Positions 6,833 through 14,634 of a stretch of DNA of 18,625 nt are shown here, piece after piece. Each line of letters starts with the position of its first letter. Positions within the stretch are counted from its first letter, which is position 1. The DNA lies in assembly GCA_023450335.1 (NCBI GenBank), contig JAEXHA010000178.1:1-18625 (forward strand), written 5' to 3'. Source of the stretch: Actinomycetes bacterium (GTDB taxonomy: Bacteria > Actinomycetota > Actinomycetes > Actinomycetales > Microbacteriaceae). Both the position numbers and the translations under genes were made by a program. The notes below the pieces were generated by a model that saw only the letters and a list, made by a program, of their open reading frames with translations, was not told the origin of the DNA and ran no database searches.

Positions 6833-8725
6833 ATGCAGTTCCACCACCACGGTTACGTGTCCGGCGACCCGCGCGTGCAGCCGGCGTCGGGCACCGGCAT
6901 CCACCGCCCGGATGAACTTCCCGACGAGATGGACGTCCTGATCGTCGGCTCGGGCCCCGCGGGCATGCTGCTGGCGGCACAATTGGCCCAGTTCCCGAGC
7001 ATCACGACACGCCTCGTCGAGCGCCGCGGCGGACGACTCGAGATCGGTCAGGCCGACGGCATCCAGGCGCGCAGCGTCGAGACCTTCCAGGCGTTCGGGT
7101 TCGCCGAGCGCATCGTCTCGGAGGCCTACTGGCTCACCTCGATGAACTTCTGGTCGCCCGACCCCGCCGACCCCTCGCGCATCATCCGCACCGCCCGCGA
7201 GAAGGACGACCCGGCCGGGGTCAGCGAGTTCCCGCACCTGATCGTCAATCAGGCGCGCGTGCTCGACTACTTCGCCGAGGCCGCCGCGAACGCGCCCGCC
7301 CGCGTCAAGCCCGATTACGGCTGGGAGTTCGTGACGCTGACCGTGGACACCGAGGGCGACTACCCGGTGCAGGTCACCCTGCGGCGCAGCGCCGGCGACG
7401 ACGAAGGCACCGAGCGCGTCGTCCGCGCGAAGTACGTCGTCGGCTGCGACGGCGCCCGCAGCCGCGTGCGGGAGGCGATCGGCCGCAAGCACGTGGGCGC
7501 CGTCTCGTACCACGCCTGGGGGGTCATGGACATCCTGGCCGACACCGACTTCCCCGACATCCGCACCAAGTGCGCGATCCAGTCGCACGACGAGGGCAGC
7601 ATCCTGCTGATCCCGCGGGAGGGCGGCTACCTGTTCCGCATGTACGTCGACCTCGGCGAGGTCCCCGAAGACGACAAGGGCAGGGTGCGCACCACGCCGT
7701 TCGACGAGATCGTCGCGAAGGCCAATCGCATCATCTCGCCGTACACGCTCGACGTGCGCGACGTCGCCTGGCACAGCGTGTACGAGGTGGGACACCGTGT
7801 CACCGACAAGTTCGACGACGTGTCGGTCGAGGACACCGGCATCCGCGACCCGCGGGTGTTCATCGCCGGCGACGCCTGCCACACCCACAGCGCCAAGGCC
7901 GGCCAGGGCATGAACGTCTCGATGCAGGACGGTTTCAACCTCGGGTGGAAGCTCGGTCAGGTCCTGGACGGACGCAGCCCCGCCTCGCTGCTGACCACCT
8001 ACTCCGGCGAGCGCCAGGTCATCGCGCAGAACCTCATCGACTTCGATCGCGAGTGGTCGGCGCTGATGGCACGCAAGCCCGAGGACTTCGACAGCCCCAC
8101 CGAGCTCGCCGAGTTCTACACGCGCACTGCCGAGTTCCCCGCCGGGTTCATGACCGAGTACCAGCCGTCGCCGATCACCGGCGAGAAGACCCACCAGGAC
8201 CTGGCGACCGGCTTTCCGATCGGCAAGCGGTTCAAATCCGCCATGGCCACCCGTGTCGGCGACAGCAACTCGGTACACCTCGGGCACCACCACCGCGCCG
8301 ACGGTCGCTGGCGCATCTACGCGTTCGCCGATGCCGCCGCGCCCACCGATCCGTCGGCGGTGCGCGCATGGGCCGACTGGGTGGCGACCTCACCCGATTC
8401 GCCGATCGCACGGTTCACGCCGGCGGGGCAAGACCTCGACAGCGTCTTCGACGTGAAGGTCATCTACCAGCAGCCACTGGATGAGGTGCAGGTCACCGAC
8501 GCGCCCGAGCTCTTCTTCCCGCGCGTGGGCCCGTTCCAGGTCCGCGACTACGAGAAGGTCTACGCGACGCTGCCCGACGACGACATCTTCACGGCACGCG
8601 GCATCGACCGACGCGGCGCGCTGGTGGTCGTGCGTCCCGACCAGTACGTCGCGCACGTCCTGCCGCTGACCGCCCGCGACGAGCTGACGGACTTCTTCGC
8701 GCAGAGCATGCTGCCCCAGCGCTGA
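6833..8725 (+). CDS. mobA: 3-hydroxybenzoate 4-monooxygenase (MobA-type flavoprotein)
   Basis: A 630-residue FAD-dependent aromatic hydroxylase of the phenol 2-monooxygenase family, closely resembling Comamonas testosteroni MobA as I recall it, over its whole length. It hydroxylates 3-hydroxybenzoate to protocatechuate using NAD(P)H and O2. Motifs: GSGPAG dinucleotide fold (39-44), GCDGAR (204-209), GDACHTHSAKAGQGMN (346-361), and a C-terminal thioredoxin-like domain ending in RPDQYVAHVLPL. Residues reported around the MobA substrate are all present at almost the same numbers: Asp75, His135, Lys246 and Tyr271. The start is the ATG at 6833, with GGGGAGAGG ten bases upstream, and the MQFHHHGY opening matches MobA. 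It stands alone on the plus strand, divergent from an IclR gene. Phenol hydroxylase activity is the alternative, but the active site argues against it. Confidence 0.9.
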   Translation: MQFHHHGYVSGDPRVQPASGTGIHRPDELPDEMDVLIVGSGPAGMLLAAQLAQFPSITTRLVERRGGRLEIGQADGIQARSVETFQAFGFAERIVSEAYWLTSMNFWSPDPADPSRIIRTAREKDDPAGVSEFPHLIVNQARVLDYFAEAAANAPARVKPDYGWEFVTLTVDTEGDYPVQVTLRRSAGDDEGTERVVRAKYVVGCDGARSRVREAIGRKHVGAVSYHAWGVMDILADTDFPDIRTKCAIQSHDEGSILLIPREGGYLFRMYVDLGEVPEDDKGRVRTTPFDEIVAKANRIISPYTLDVRDVAWHSVYEVGHRVTDKFDDVSVEDTGIRDPRVFIAGDACHTHSAKAGQGMNVSMQDGFNLGWKLGQVLDGRSPASLLTTYSGERQVIAQNLIDFDREWSALMARKPEDFDSPTELAEFYTRTAEFPAGFMTEYQPSPITGEKTHQDLATGFPIGKRFKSAMATRVGDSNSVHLGHHHRADGRWRIYAFADAAAPTDPSAVRAWADWVATSPDSPIARFTPAGQDLDSVFDVKVIYQQPLDEVQVTDAPELFFPRVGPFQVRDYEKVYATLPDDDIFTARGIDRRGALVVVRPDQYVAHVLPLTARDELTDFFAQSMLPQR

Positions 8726-8767
8726 CCCCCGCGCCCCACCAGATCCGCGAGAGAACAACCGGCGGAC

Positions 8768-8794
8768 GAGAGAACGGGTGAACCCCGCCCTCTC
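8768..8794. terminator. Possible hairpin between convergent mobA and pcaC
   Basis: GAGAG (8768-8772) pairs with CTCTC (8790-8794), and inside it GGG (8776-8778) pairs with CCC around a TGAA loop. The genes on either side converge here, so a bidirectional terminator would make sense, but there is no T-run on either side, so the call is weak. The same stretch carries two direct copies of CGAGAGAAC (8748-8756 and 8767-8775), 19 bases apart. Nothing else is evident in the 130-base gap. Confidence 0.3.
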
Positions 8795-8855
8795 GGCGCG
8801 CAATTGTACTCTGGCGGTCAGGGGTCGGGCGGCGGGGTCGGGGGCGTGGGCGGGG

Positions 8856-9254
8856 CTACTCGGCGGCGAAGACCTCGGTCGCGATGCGGAAGGCGGTGTT
8901 CGCGGCCGGCACCCCGGCGTAGATCGCGGACTGCAGGATGACCTCGGTGATCTCATCGATCGTCAGGCCGTTGCGCCGCGCGGCGCGCAGGTGCATCGCG
9001 AGCTCTTCGTGGTGGCCGAGGGCGATCAGCGACGACAGCACGGCAACCGAGCGCGACCGCCGGTCGAGGCCGGGCCGCGACCAGACGTCGCCCCACGCGA
9101 CGCGCGTGATGAAGTCCTGGAAATCGGCGGTCAGCGCGGTGGTGTTCGCGATCGACCGGTCGACGTGGGCGTCGGACAGCACGCCGCGGCGCACGACCAT
9201 GCCCTGGTCGTAGCGCTCCTGGTCGCTGAGGCCCTCACCGGCGGGGCGGGTCAT
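8856..9254 (-). CDS. pcaC: 4-carboxymuconolactone decarboxylase PcaC
   Basis: A 132-residue protein of the carboxymuconolactone decarboxylase family, which decarboxylates gamma-carboxymuconolactone to beta-ketoadipate enol-lactone. The core is GLDRRSRSVAVLSSLIALG (62-80) followed by HHEELAMHLRAARRNGLTIDE, with the family's Glu84 and His88 in E-L-A-M-H, and QSAIYAGVPAANTAF (108-122). Its length is that of stand-alone PcaC. The ATG at 9254 overlaps the stop of pcaD by four bases (ATGA). It is the last gene of the pcaH-G-B-D-C operon. In many actinobacteria this domain is fused behind PcaD as PcaL; here the two are separate but in the same order. Confidence 0.93.
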   Translation of the reverse strand: MTRPAGEGLSDQERYDQGMVVRRGVLSDAHVDRSIANTTALTADFQDFITRVAWGDVWSRPGLDRRSRSVAVLSSLIALGHHEELAMHLRAARRNGLTIDEITEVILQSAIYAGVPAANTAFRIATEVFAAE

Positions 9255-10027
9255 GCGGCACCTCCGGCGAGGGGGTCGAAGAAATCGCGCAGCGCGGCCG
9301 CGGTCGCGACGGGGTCGTCGGCGGGCGCCAGATGCGACGCGTTCTGGATGCCGGTGGCGCGGCCGTTCTGGACCCCGTCGGCGATCTCGCGGGCCGAGGC
9401 CTCAGGGGTGACGCCGTCGTGGGCACCCCACACCGCAAGCACCGGCGCGGCGATCTCGCCGAGCCGGTCGCGCACGTCGAAGGTCGCGAGCGCTTCGCAG
9501 CACAGCGCGTACGATTCGTCGTCGGTGTCCTGCAGCACGTGCAGCAGCCGCCCGGTGATGTCGGGGTTGCGCTCGATCGAGCCGGGGGCGAACCACCGCT
9601 GCGCCGATCCGATGATGAGCGTCGACGTGCTCTGTGCGCGCACCTGCGCGGCGCGCTCGTGCCACGCCTCGGGCTCACCGATCGCCGCACCCGAGCACAC
9701 GATGGCCGCCGCGCGCACCCGGCCGGGGTGGCGCAGGAGCAGTTCGAGCCCGATGCTGCCGCCCAGCGAGACACCGGCATAGAAGAACGGCCGGTCGATC
9801 GCGTCGGCGACGGCGTCGGCGAGCTCTTCGACGCTGAAACCGGTGGATGCCGGGGGTGCGGCACCGTGGCCGGGCACGTCCCACGCGATGACGCGGTACC
9901 GCTCAGCCAAGGCCGGGATGGTCGTGGACCACAGCAGGGTGGACGTGCCCAGCGACGGCCCGAGGACCAGGAGCGGGGCGTCGTCGGGGCCGACGGGTTC
10001 GGCCAGCGAGATGGCGGGGATGGTCAC
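9251..10027 (-). CDS. pcaD: 3-oxoadipate enol-lactonase PcaD
   Basis: A 258-residue alpha/beta-hydrolase that opens beta-ketoadipate enol-lactone to beta-ketoadipate. The nucleophile is Ser87 in GVSLGG, the acid is Asp204 in WGAHDGVTP and the base is His232 in NASHLAP; the oxyanion-hole region is GPSLGTSTLLW (23-33). The start is GTG at 10025-10027, overlapping the stop of pcaB by four bases (GTGA) and preceded by AAGGAG five bases upstream inside pcaB. The pairing with pcaC decides the function within the large hydrolase family. Length fits PcaD rather than the fused PcaL. Confidence 0.93.
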   Translation of the reverse strand: MTIPAISLAEPVGPDDAPLLVLGPSLGTSTLLWSTTIPALAERYRVIAWDVPGHGAAPPASTGFSVEELADAVADAIDRPFFYAGVSLGGSIGLELLLRHPGRVRAAAIVCSGAAIGEPEAWHERAAQVRAQSTSTLIIGSAQRWFAPGSIERNPDITGRLLHVLQDTDDESYALCCEALATFDVRDRLGEIAAPVLAVWGAHDGVTPEASAREIADGVQNGRATGIQNASHLAPADDPVATAAALRDFFDPLAGGAA

Positions 10028-11508
10028 GCGGTCTCCTTCGGGTCGGTGTCCGGGGACGACACGTCCGGTCCTCGGACGAGGGCGGTGACATCGAGTCCGG
10101 CCGAGCCGGCGCCGGTCAAGCCCGTGTCGGTCGAGGCGGCATCAGCCGAGCCGGCGCCGACGGCGTCGTCGACGAGGCGGGCCGCCACGCCGGTGTAGCG
10201 CGCGGGGTCGAGCAGTTCGGCGACGAACGCGGCCGGGTCCTGCCCCCGCTCCCGGGCCATGACAGCCACGTCGGCGTCTCCGGTCAACGCCGCACCCAGG
10301 TCGCCGCCCGCGGCTGCCTGGGCGACCAGGGCCGAGACGCGGTCGGCGCCGAGCACCGGCCCGAGCACGATCGAGAGCCGCTCGGCGACGATCAGCCCGC
10401 CGGTCGCACCGAGGTTGCGGGTGACGGCCTCACCGTCGACCCGGAGCCCGGCCACCAGCGATGCCGCATGCGCGGCGGAACCGAGCGCGAGGCGCAGCAG
10501 CTCGCGCAGGGTGGGCCACTCGGCGTGCCATGCGCCGTCAGGACGTTCGTCGACGGCGAGGGCGGATGCCAGGTGGAGCGTCGCGCCCAGTTGCGGCGCG
10601 CGCAGCGCGGCCGAGCGGATCAGCACGGACGCCGCCGGGTTCTGCTTCTGTGGCATCGCCGAGGACCCGCCGCCGGTGCCCTCGGCCAGTTCCGCGATTT
10701 CGGTGCGGCTGCCGGTGGCGACATCGGCCGCGATCACGCCGAGCGCGTCGATGGCCTGCACGAGCGCGTCGCCCAGCTCGGTGACCGGCCACCGCGTGGT
10801 GTGCCACGGCGCATCCGGCGTGGCCAACCCCAACTCGTCAGCGAAGGCTCCCGGTAGTGCAGCCGCGGCATCCACCCCCGCCAGCTCAGCGAACGACGCC
10901 AGCGTGCCGGCGGCGCCGCCCAGCTGCGCGGGCAGCTGGTCACGCGCGTCGACGAGGCGTTCGGCAGCTCGGCGCACACCGCGCAGCCAGTTCGTGGCGC
11001 GCAGTCCGATCGTGGTGGGTACCGCATGCTGGGTGAGGGTGCGCGCGGCGGCCACCTCGTCGCGCTGCGCGGCGGCGAAGATCGCGAGCGTGACCTCGAC
11101 GGCGGCCAGCGAGGCGAGCACCTCGACCGTCGCGCGGCGGGCGATGAGCATGAGCGCCGTGTCGAGGATGTCCTGACTGGTTGCGCCCCGGTGCACCCAC
11201 ACCCGCGCATCCTCGGGCACCTGGGCCTTCAGCAGTTTCACCAGCGGGATCACCGGGTTGCCACCGCCGACGGCGGCGGCGGCCAGCTCGTCGAGGCCGA
11301 TCGCGCGCGCGTCGACGGCTTCGGCGATGGCCGCGGCCGCGGCATCCGGAACCACACCCACCCGCGCGCCTGCCCGGGCGAGCGCGACCTCGGCGGTCAC
11401 GAGCGCGTCGCGCACGGCGGCGTCGCCCACCGACAGGTCGCAGCCGACGGTCACGGGCGAGAGCAGCCCGACATCGATCGGGCTGTCACCACGTGCCTCA
11501 GAATGCAA
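10024..11508 (-). CDS. pcaB: 3-carboxy-cis,cis-muconate cycloisomerase PcaB
   Basis: A 494-residue member of the fumarase/aspartase superfamily that lactonises 3-carboxymuconate to gamma-carboxymuconolactone. The superfamily signature GSSAMPQKQNP is at about residues 281-291, and VHRGATSQDILDT (105-117) is the conserved second region typical of PcaB and adenylosuccinate lyases. The start is not certain. The conserved DVGLLSP segment lies near the N-terminus and the only suitable in-frame start before it is TTG at 11506-11508, inside the end of pcaG (11-base overlap), with AAGGAG ten bases upstream. The last 45 or so residues are a Ser/Thr/Gly/Asp-rich low-complexity tail not expected in the family, making the protein longer than the usual roughly 450 residues. 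Position between pcaG and pcaD secures the function. Confidence 0.9.
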   Translation of the reverse strand: MHSEARGDSPIDVGLLSPVTVGCDLSVGDAAVRDALVTAEVALARAGARVGVVPDAAAAAIAEAVDARAIGLDELAAAAVGGGNPVIPLVKLLKAQVPEDARVWVHRGATSQDILDTALMLIARRATVEVLASLAAVEVTLAIFAAAQRDEVAAARTLTQHAVPTTIGLRATNWLRGVRRAAERLVDARDQLPAQLGGAAGTLASFAELAGVDAAAALPGAFADELGLATPDAPWHTTRWPVTELGDALVQAIDALGVIAADVATGSRTEIAELAEGTGGGSSAMPQKQNPAASVLIRSAALRAPQLGATLHLASALAVDERPDGAWHAEWPTLRELLRLALGSAAHAASLVAGLRVDGEAVTRNLGATGGLIVAERLSIVLGPVLGADRVSALVAQAAAGGDLGAALTGDADVAVMARERGQDPAAFVAELLDPARYTGVAARLVDDAVGAGSADAASTDTGLTGAGSAGLDVTALVRGPDVSSPDTDPKETA

Positions 11509-12076
11509 GGAAGACGGTCTCCTTCTCGCCCTGCAGGTGGATGTCGTGCTGCAGGTACCCCTCGGGGGTGCGCGTCGCGATGAGCGTAGCGCGCTCGTCG
11601 GCCGCGAGCGAGGACAGCAGCGGGTCAGCCGCCAGCAGCTCCTCGTTCTCGGGCAGGTAGATGCGCGTGTGCAGCTTGTTCGGCAGGCCGCGGGCGTAGA
11701 CGATCGCGGCGAAGAACGGGGCCTTGCCCGGCTCGGCGCCGGGGTTGCGGGTCCAGAACTCGTAGTGACCCTCGTCGGTGGTGAACGTGCGACCGAAGCC
11801 CGTGAAGGTGTGCCCGTCGCGGCGGAACGATCCACGTGCGCGGGAGATCGTGCCGTCGGTGTCGGCGCCCCAGATCTCGACGATCGAGTCGGGGATCGGG
11901 TTGCCGGCGCCGTCGTACACCGTGCCGCCGACGACGATGGCGCCGGGGCTGTGCGGGAAGGCGATCTCGTTCATGCGGTCGTACTCGGTGCCGAACGCGA
12001 AGAACGGGCCGACGGTCTGGCCGGCGGTGGGTGCGTGGGTCTTCTCGCCCCACGCGGCGGGCGGCTTGGCGACCAT
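11498..12076 (-). CDS. pcaG: Protocatechuate 3,4-dioxygenase, alpha subunit PcaG
   Basis: A 192-residue alpha subunit of the non-haem Fe(III) intradiol dioxygenase that cleaves protocatechuate to 3-carboxy-cis,cis-muconate with O2. The conserved N-terminal TAGQTVGPFFAFG (17-29) and the LHTRIYLPEN segment near 135-145 are typical. The alpha subunit shapes the active site but lacks the iron ligands, which agrees with the sequence. The ATG at 12074-12076 shares one base with the pcaH stop (TGATG), implying translational coupling for a matched-stoichiometry complex. Confidence 0.95.
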   Translation of the reverse strand: MVAKPPAAWGEKTHAPTAGQTVGPFFAFGTEYDRMNEIAFPHSPGAIVVGGTVYDGAGNPIPDSIVEIWGADTDGTISRARGSFRRDGHTFTGFGRTFTTDEGHYEFWTRNPGAEPGKAPFFAAIVYARGLPNKLHTRIYLPENEELLAADPLLSSLAADERATLIATRTPEGYLQHDIHLQGEKETVFLAF

Positions 12077-12900
12077 CAGTGCTCTCCCTCGGGCTCGAAC
12101 CAGGTGGCATCGGGACCGTCGACGACGATGTCCCAGCGGTAGCCCATCGAGAACTCGGGCACGGTGAGGTCGTGGTCGTAGGTCGCGATCAGGGCATCGC
12201 GGTCGCTCTGGCGCCGGATGGTGTTGTAGATCGGGTCGAGCGCGAACAGCGGATCACCCGGGAAGTACATCTGGGTGACGATGCGCTGGGTGAAGCCCGT
12301 GCCGAACAGCGAGAAGTGGATGTGCGCCGGCCGCCAGGCGTTGATGTGGTTCTTCCACGGGTAGGGACCGGGCTTGATGGTCGTGAACTTGTATTCGCCG
12401 TTGTCGTTGGTGACGATGCGGCCCGCGCCGGTGAAGTTCGGGTCCAGCGGCGCGGGGTGCTGGTCGCGCTGGTGGATGTAGCGGCCGGCGGCGTTGGCCT
12501 GCCAGAGTTCCACGAGCTGGTTGCGCAGCGGCCGGCCCCACGAGTCGAGCAGGCGGCCTTCGACCGTGATGCGCTCGCCCTGCGGTTCGCCGGTGTGCTG
12601 CAGCGTCAGGTCGGCTTCGATGGCCGCGACGTCACGCTGCCCGTAGGCGGGCGAGGTCAGCTCGATCGATTCGGGGTCGACCAGACGCGGGTTCTTGGTC
12701 GGGTGACGCAGGATGCTGGAGCGGTACGGCGGAAAGTCGTACAGCGTCGACGGCACCGTCTCCCCCGCCTCCTCGCGGGCGTTGGCGGCGGCGTGCAGAT
12801 CGATGATCTCCTGCGTGATCTGCGACTGCGGCGGCATGTCGGCTGACGCCAGCAGCGTCTCCGGCGCCGCCGCGCTCTGCGCCGACTGTGGTTCAGTCAT
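12076..12900 (-). CDS. pcaH: Protocatechuate 3,4-dioxygenase, beta subunit PcaH
   Basis: A 274-residue catalytic beta subunit. The four Fe(III) ligands of the family are visible: Tyr141 in AGRYIH, Tyr180 in PGPYPWKN, and His193 and His195 in PAHIHF. The preceding ITVEGRLLDSWGRPLRNQLVELWQANAAGRY region is the intradiol dioxygenase signature. I chose the ATG at 12898-12900 because AAGGAG lies five bases upstream; the frame runs on to 12948 without a better site. The first 25 residues (Ser/Ala/Gln-rich) are probably flexible. It is the first gene of pcaH-G-B-D-C, with a promoter region containing a box also found upstream of pobA. Confidence 0.96.
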   Translation of the reverse strand: MTEPQSAQSAAAPETLLASADMPPQSQITQEIIDLHAAANAREEAGETVPSTLYDFPPYRSSILRHPTKNPRLVDPESIELTSPAYGQRDVAAIEADLTLQHTGEPQGERITVEGRLLDSWGRPLRNQLVELWQANAAGRYIHQRDQHPAPLDPNFTGAGRIVTNDNGEYKFTTIKPGPYPWKNHINAWRPAHIHFSLFGTGFTQRIVTQMYFPGDPLFALDPIYNTIRRQSDRDALIATYDHDLTVPEFSMGYRWDIVVDGPDATWFEPEGEH

Positions 12901-12938
12901 GAGGTCTCCTTCGACACCCGGACAGACGGGTCGCGTCC

Positions 12939-12944
12939 AGGCTG
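12939..12944 (-). promoter_or_regulatory. Putative -10 element of the pcaH operon promoter
   Basis: Minus-strand CAGCCT, followed by GGACGCGA, lies 38 bases before the pcaH ATG. The equivalent CACACT followed by GGGCACGA lies exactly 38 bases before the pobA ATG. On its own the hexamer is a poor consensus match; the parallel with pobA is what supports it. Confidence 0.4.
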
Positions 12945-12971
12945 GCATCTCGTTTCGCGACTCGCGCGGTC

Positions 12972-12992
12972 GATTCTCATTCAGTGAGAGTC
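12972..12992 (-). promoter_or_regulatory. Upstream box and imperfect palindrome of the pcaH promoter
   Basis: A 21-base imperfect palindrome (8 of 10 pairs match; arms GATTCTCA and TGAGAGTC around TTCAG). Read towards pcaH, its downstream half is TGAATGAGAATC (12972-12983), 71 bases before the start codon. An 11-of-12 match in the same orientation stands 70 bases before pobA. Its position about 27 bases upstream of the putative -10 fits an activator site. The protein that binds it is probably one of the two IclR regulators encoded between the two promoters (inference). Confidence 0.55.
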
Positions 12993-13023
12993 GATGCCGG
13001 TGCCCACGGCCGTTGGCGGCGGC

Positions 13024-13782
13024 TCAGCCCTCGCGGAGGTCGTGATGAAGCTCCTTCGCGGCCTGGACGACCAGGGGCGCCAATCGCCGCTCGTCGGCGC
13101 GTTCGAGGTGGACGACCAGACCGATGGCGACCGGCGGCAGCCCGTCGACGCGGCCCAGGGCGGCGGCGACCGACACGTTGCCGAGGGTCATCTCCTCGCG
13201 GGTGGTCGCGTACCCGACGGTGCGGGCACGCAGCAGGTCGGCGCGCAGCCGCGGTTCGGAGGTGATCGAGTGCACGGTCTCGCGCTCGAGCGGAGTGCGG
13301 AAGTACCGGGCGAGCCACTCGTCGTCACGGTCGGCCAGCAGCGCCTTGCCGACACCGGTGACGTGCAGCGGGTTGCGTCCGCCCATGCGACTCAGGGTCG
13401 GGATGGACTGCCGGCCCGTGAGGCGTCCCACGTACAGCGCACTCGAGGTCTCGGGCGTGGCGCCGTCGAGCACCGCGAGGTGCACGTTCTCGCCCGTCGC
13501 CTCATACAACCGCACCATGTGCGGCAGGGCGGTCTCGCGCAGGCGCAGCGAGAGGGGGGAGAGTTCGCCCAGCTCCCACAGCCGCGAGCCGATCGCGTAG
13601 GTGTGACCGGGTCCGCGGGTGAGCAGCCCCTCGGCGACGAGGTTCGCCAGCAGCCGGTGCAGCGTCGACGAGGCCAGGCCCGTGCGCTGCGCGAGAGCGG
13701 TCGCGGTGATGGCCGGCTCGTCTTCGGTGAAGCACCCGAGCACGCGCAGCACCCGTTCGAGCACACCCTCGCCGTCGGCCAT
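13024..13782 (-). CDS. IclR-family transcriptional regulator upstream of pcaH
   Basis: A 252-residue IclR-family regulator. The winged helix-turn-helix covers about residues 5-68 (ITATALAQRTG and ASSTLHRLLANLVAEGLL), and the effector domain follows (ENVHLAVLDGATPETSSALYVGRLTGRQ, LHVTGVGKALLA, VGYATTREEM). Two ATGs are adjacent; the second (13780-13782) is better placed, four bases after GGAGG, whereas the first abuts it. The gene is on the same strand as pcaH and ends 123 bases before it, so read-through is possible in addition to the separate pcaH promoter. It diverges from another IclR gene. A role in controlling the pcaH operon or pobA is likely from position; the ligand is not known. Confidence 0.88.
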   Translation of the reverse strand: MADGEGVLERVLRVLGCFTEDEPAITATALAQRTGLASSTLHRLLANLVAEGLLTRGPGHTYAIGSRLWELGELSPLSLRLRETALPHMVRLYEATGENVHLAVLDGATPETSSALYVGRLTGRQSIPTLSRMGGRNPLHVTGVGKALLADRDDEWLARYFRTPLERETVHSITSEPRLRADLLRARTVGYATTREEMTLGNVSVAAALGRVDGLPPVAIGLVVHLERADERRLAPLVVQAAKELHHDLREG

Positions 13783-13799
13783 CATCCCTCCTGCCAGCG

Positions 13800-13823
13800 A
13801 GGTTACCGGGCCGGCCGCCGGCC
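13800..13823 (-). promoter_or_regulatory. Promoter and palindrome between the two divergent iclR genes
   Basis: On the minus strand TAACCT (13800-13805) is a TAnnnT -10 candidate 17 bases before the ATG at 13782. Just upstream lies the perfect GC-only palindrome GGCCGGC-C-GCCGGCC (13809-13823), in the -10/-35 spacer. In such GC-rich DNA a GC palindrome can arise by chance, so the operator call is weak. Confidence 0.35.
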
Positions 13824-13866
13824 GCCTCGCCGCGCTGTGGCGGGGCGGCATCCTCTGCGCTCGTGA

Positions 13867-13872
13867 GACAGT
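13867..13872 (+). promoter_or_regulatory. Possible -10 element of a leaderless promoter for the plus-strand iclR gene
   Basis: GACAGT (nAnnnT) ends seven bases before the ATG at 13879 and no ribosome binding site precedes that ATG, the same arrangement as at 1369 and 1450. Confidence 0.35.
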
Positions 13873-13878
13873 GGGCGC

Positions 13879-14631
13879 ATGGCCAACTCGCCCTCCGGCG
13901 ACTCGATGACCGACCGCATCGTGCGCGTGCTCGAGACGTTCACCGCCGATCGGTCGATGCAGACCGCGTCCGAGATCGGGCGCCATGCGGGACTGCCCTC
14001 GTCGACGGCGCATCGCATCGTCGATGAACTGGTGGCCGCGGGCCTGCTCGAGCGCGACGAAGACCGGCGCGTGCACCTGGGCATGCGGCTGTGGGAACTC
14101 GCGCTGCGCGGATCGACCGCACTGCGGCTGCGGCAGGCGGCACTGCCGTTCATGGAGCAGGTGCAGGCCGTCGTGCGCGAGCACACCCAACTGGCGGTGC
14201 TCGAGCAGGACGAGGCACTGTTCCTCGAACGCCTCTCCCACCCCGAGGCCGGCGCCAACATCACGCGCATCGCTGGACGACTGCCCCTACACGCCTCGTC
14301 GTCAGGACTCGTGCTGCTCGCGTTCGCCCCGGCTTCATTGCGCGCGCGGATCCTGGACGGGCCGCTGCGTGCGGTCTCGCCCGAGACGATGACGGATGCC
14401 GGGCGACTGCGCCGCGTGCTCGCTGACATCACCCGAGCCGGGTTCGTGGTGGCGCCGGGATCGATCGAGACCGTGTCCACCGGTGTGGCCGTGCCGATTC
14501 GGGACGCCGGCGAGGTGGTCGCCGCCCTCTCGGTCGTACTCCCCCGCGAGACCGCGCCCGAGCCGGCCATCGCCGCGCTGCGCGAGGCCGCCGCCGCGAT
14601 CGAGCGGACACTGCGCGCGGACCGGCGCTGA
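13879..14631 (+). CDS. IclR-family transcriptional regulator upstream of pobA
   Basis: A 250-residue IclR-family regulator. The winged helix-turn-helix runs from about 10 to 70 (QTASEIGRHAGLPSSTAHRI, then VDELVAAGLLER), followed by the effector domain (TQLAVLEQDEALFLERLSHPEAG, LPLHASSSGLVLLAFAP, TGVAVPIRDAGEVVAALSVV). It shares several blocks with its divergent neighbour, for example RLWEL and LRLRxxALPxM, so the two may be an old duplication. The start at 13879 has no ribosome binding site but does have a -10-like GACAGT at leaderless spacing; a later in-frame ATG (residue 10) has no better signal. It lies upstream of pobA on the same strand, separated by 291 bases including the tandem repeat array, and is a candidate pobA activator (PobR role). 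The sequence does not fall clearly in the PcaR/PobR subgroup. Confidence 0.85.
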   Translation: MANSPSGDSMTDRIVRVLETFTADRSMQTASEIGRHAGLPSSTAHRIVDELVAAGLLERDEDRRVHLGMRLWELALRGSTALRLRQAALPFMEQVQAVVREHTQLAVLEQDEALFLERLSHPEAGANITRIAGRLPLHASSSGLVLLAFAPASLRARILDGPLRAVSPETMTDAGRLRRVLADITRAGFVVAPGSIETVSTGVAVPIRDAGEVVAALSVVLPRETAPEPAIAALREAAAAIERTLRADRR

Positions 14632-14634
14632 GCC

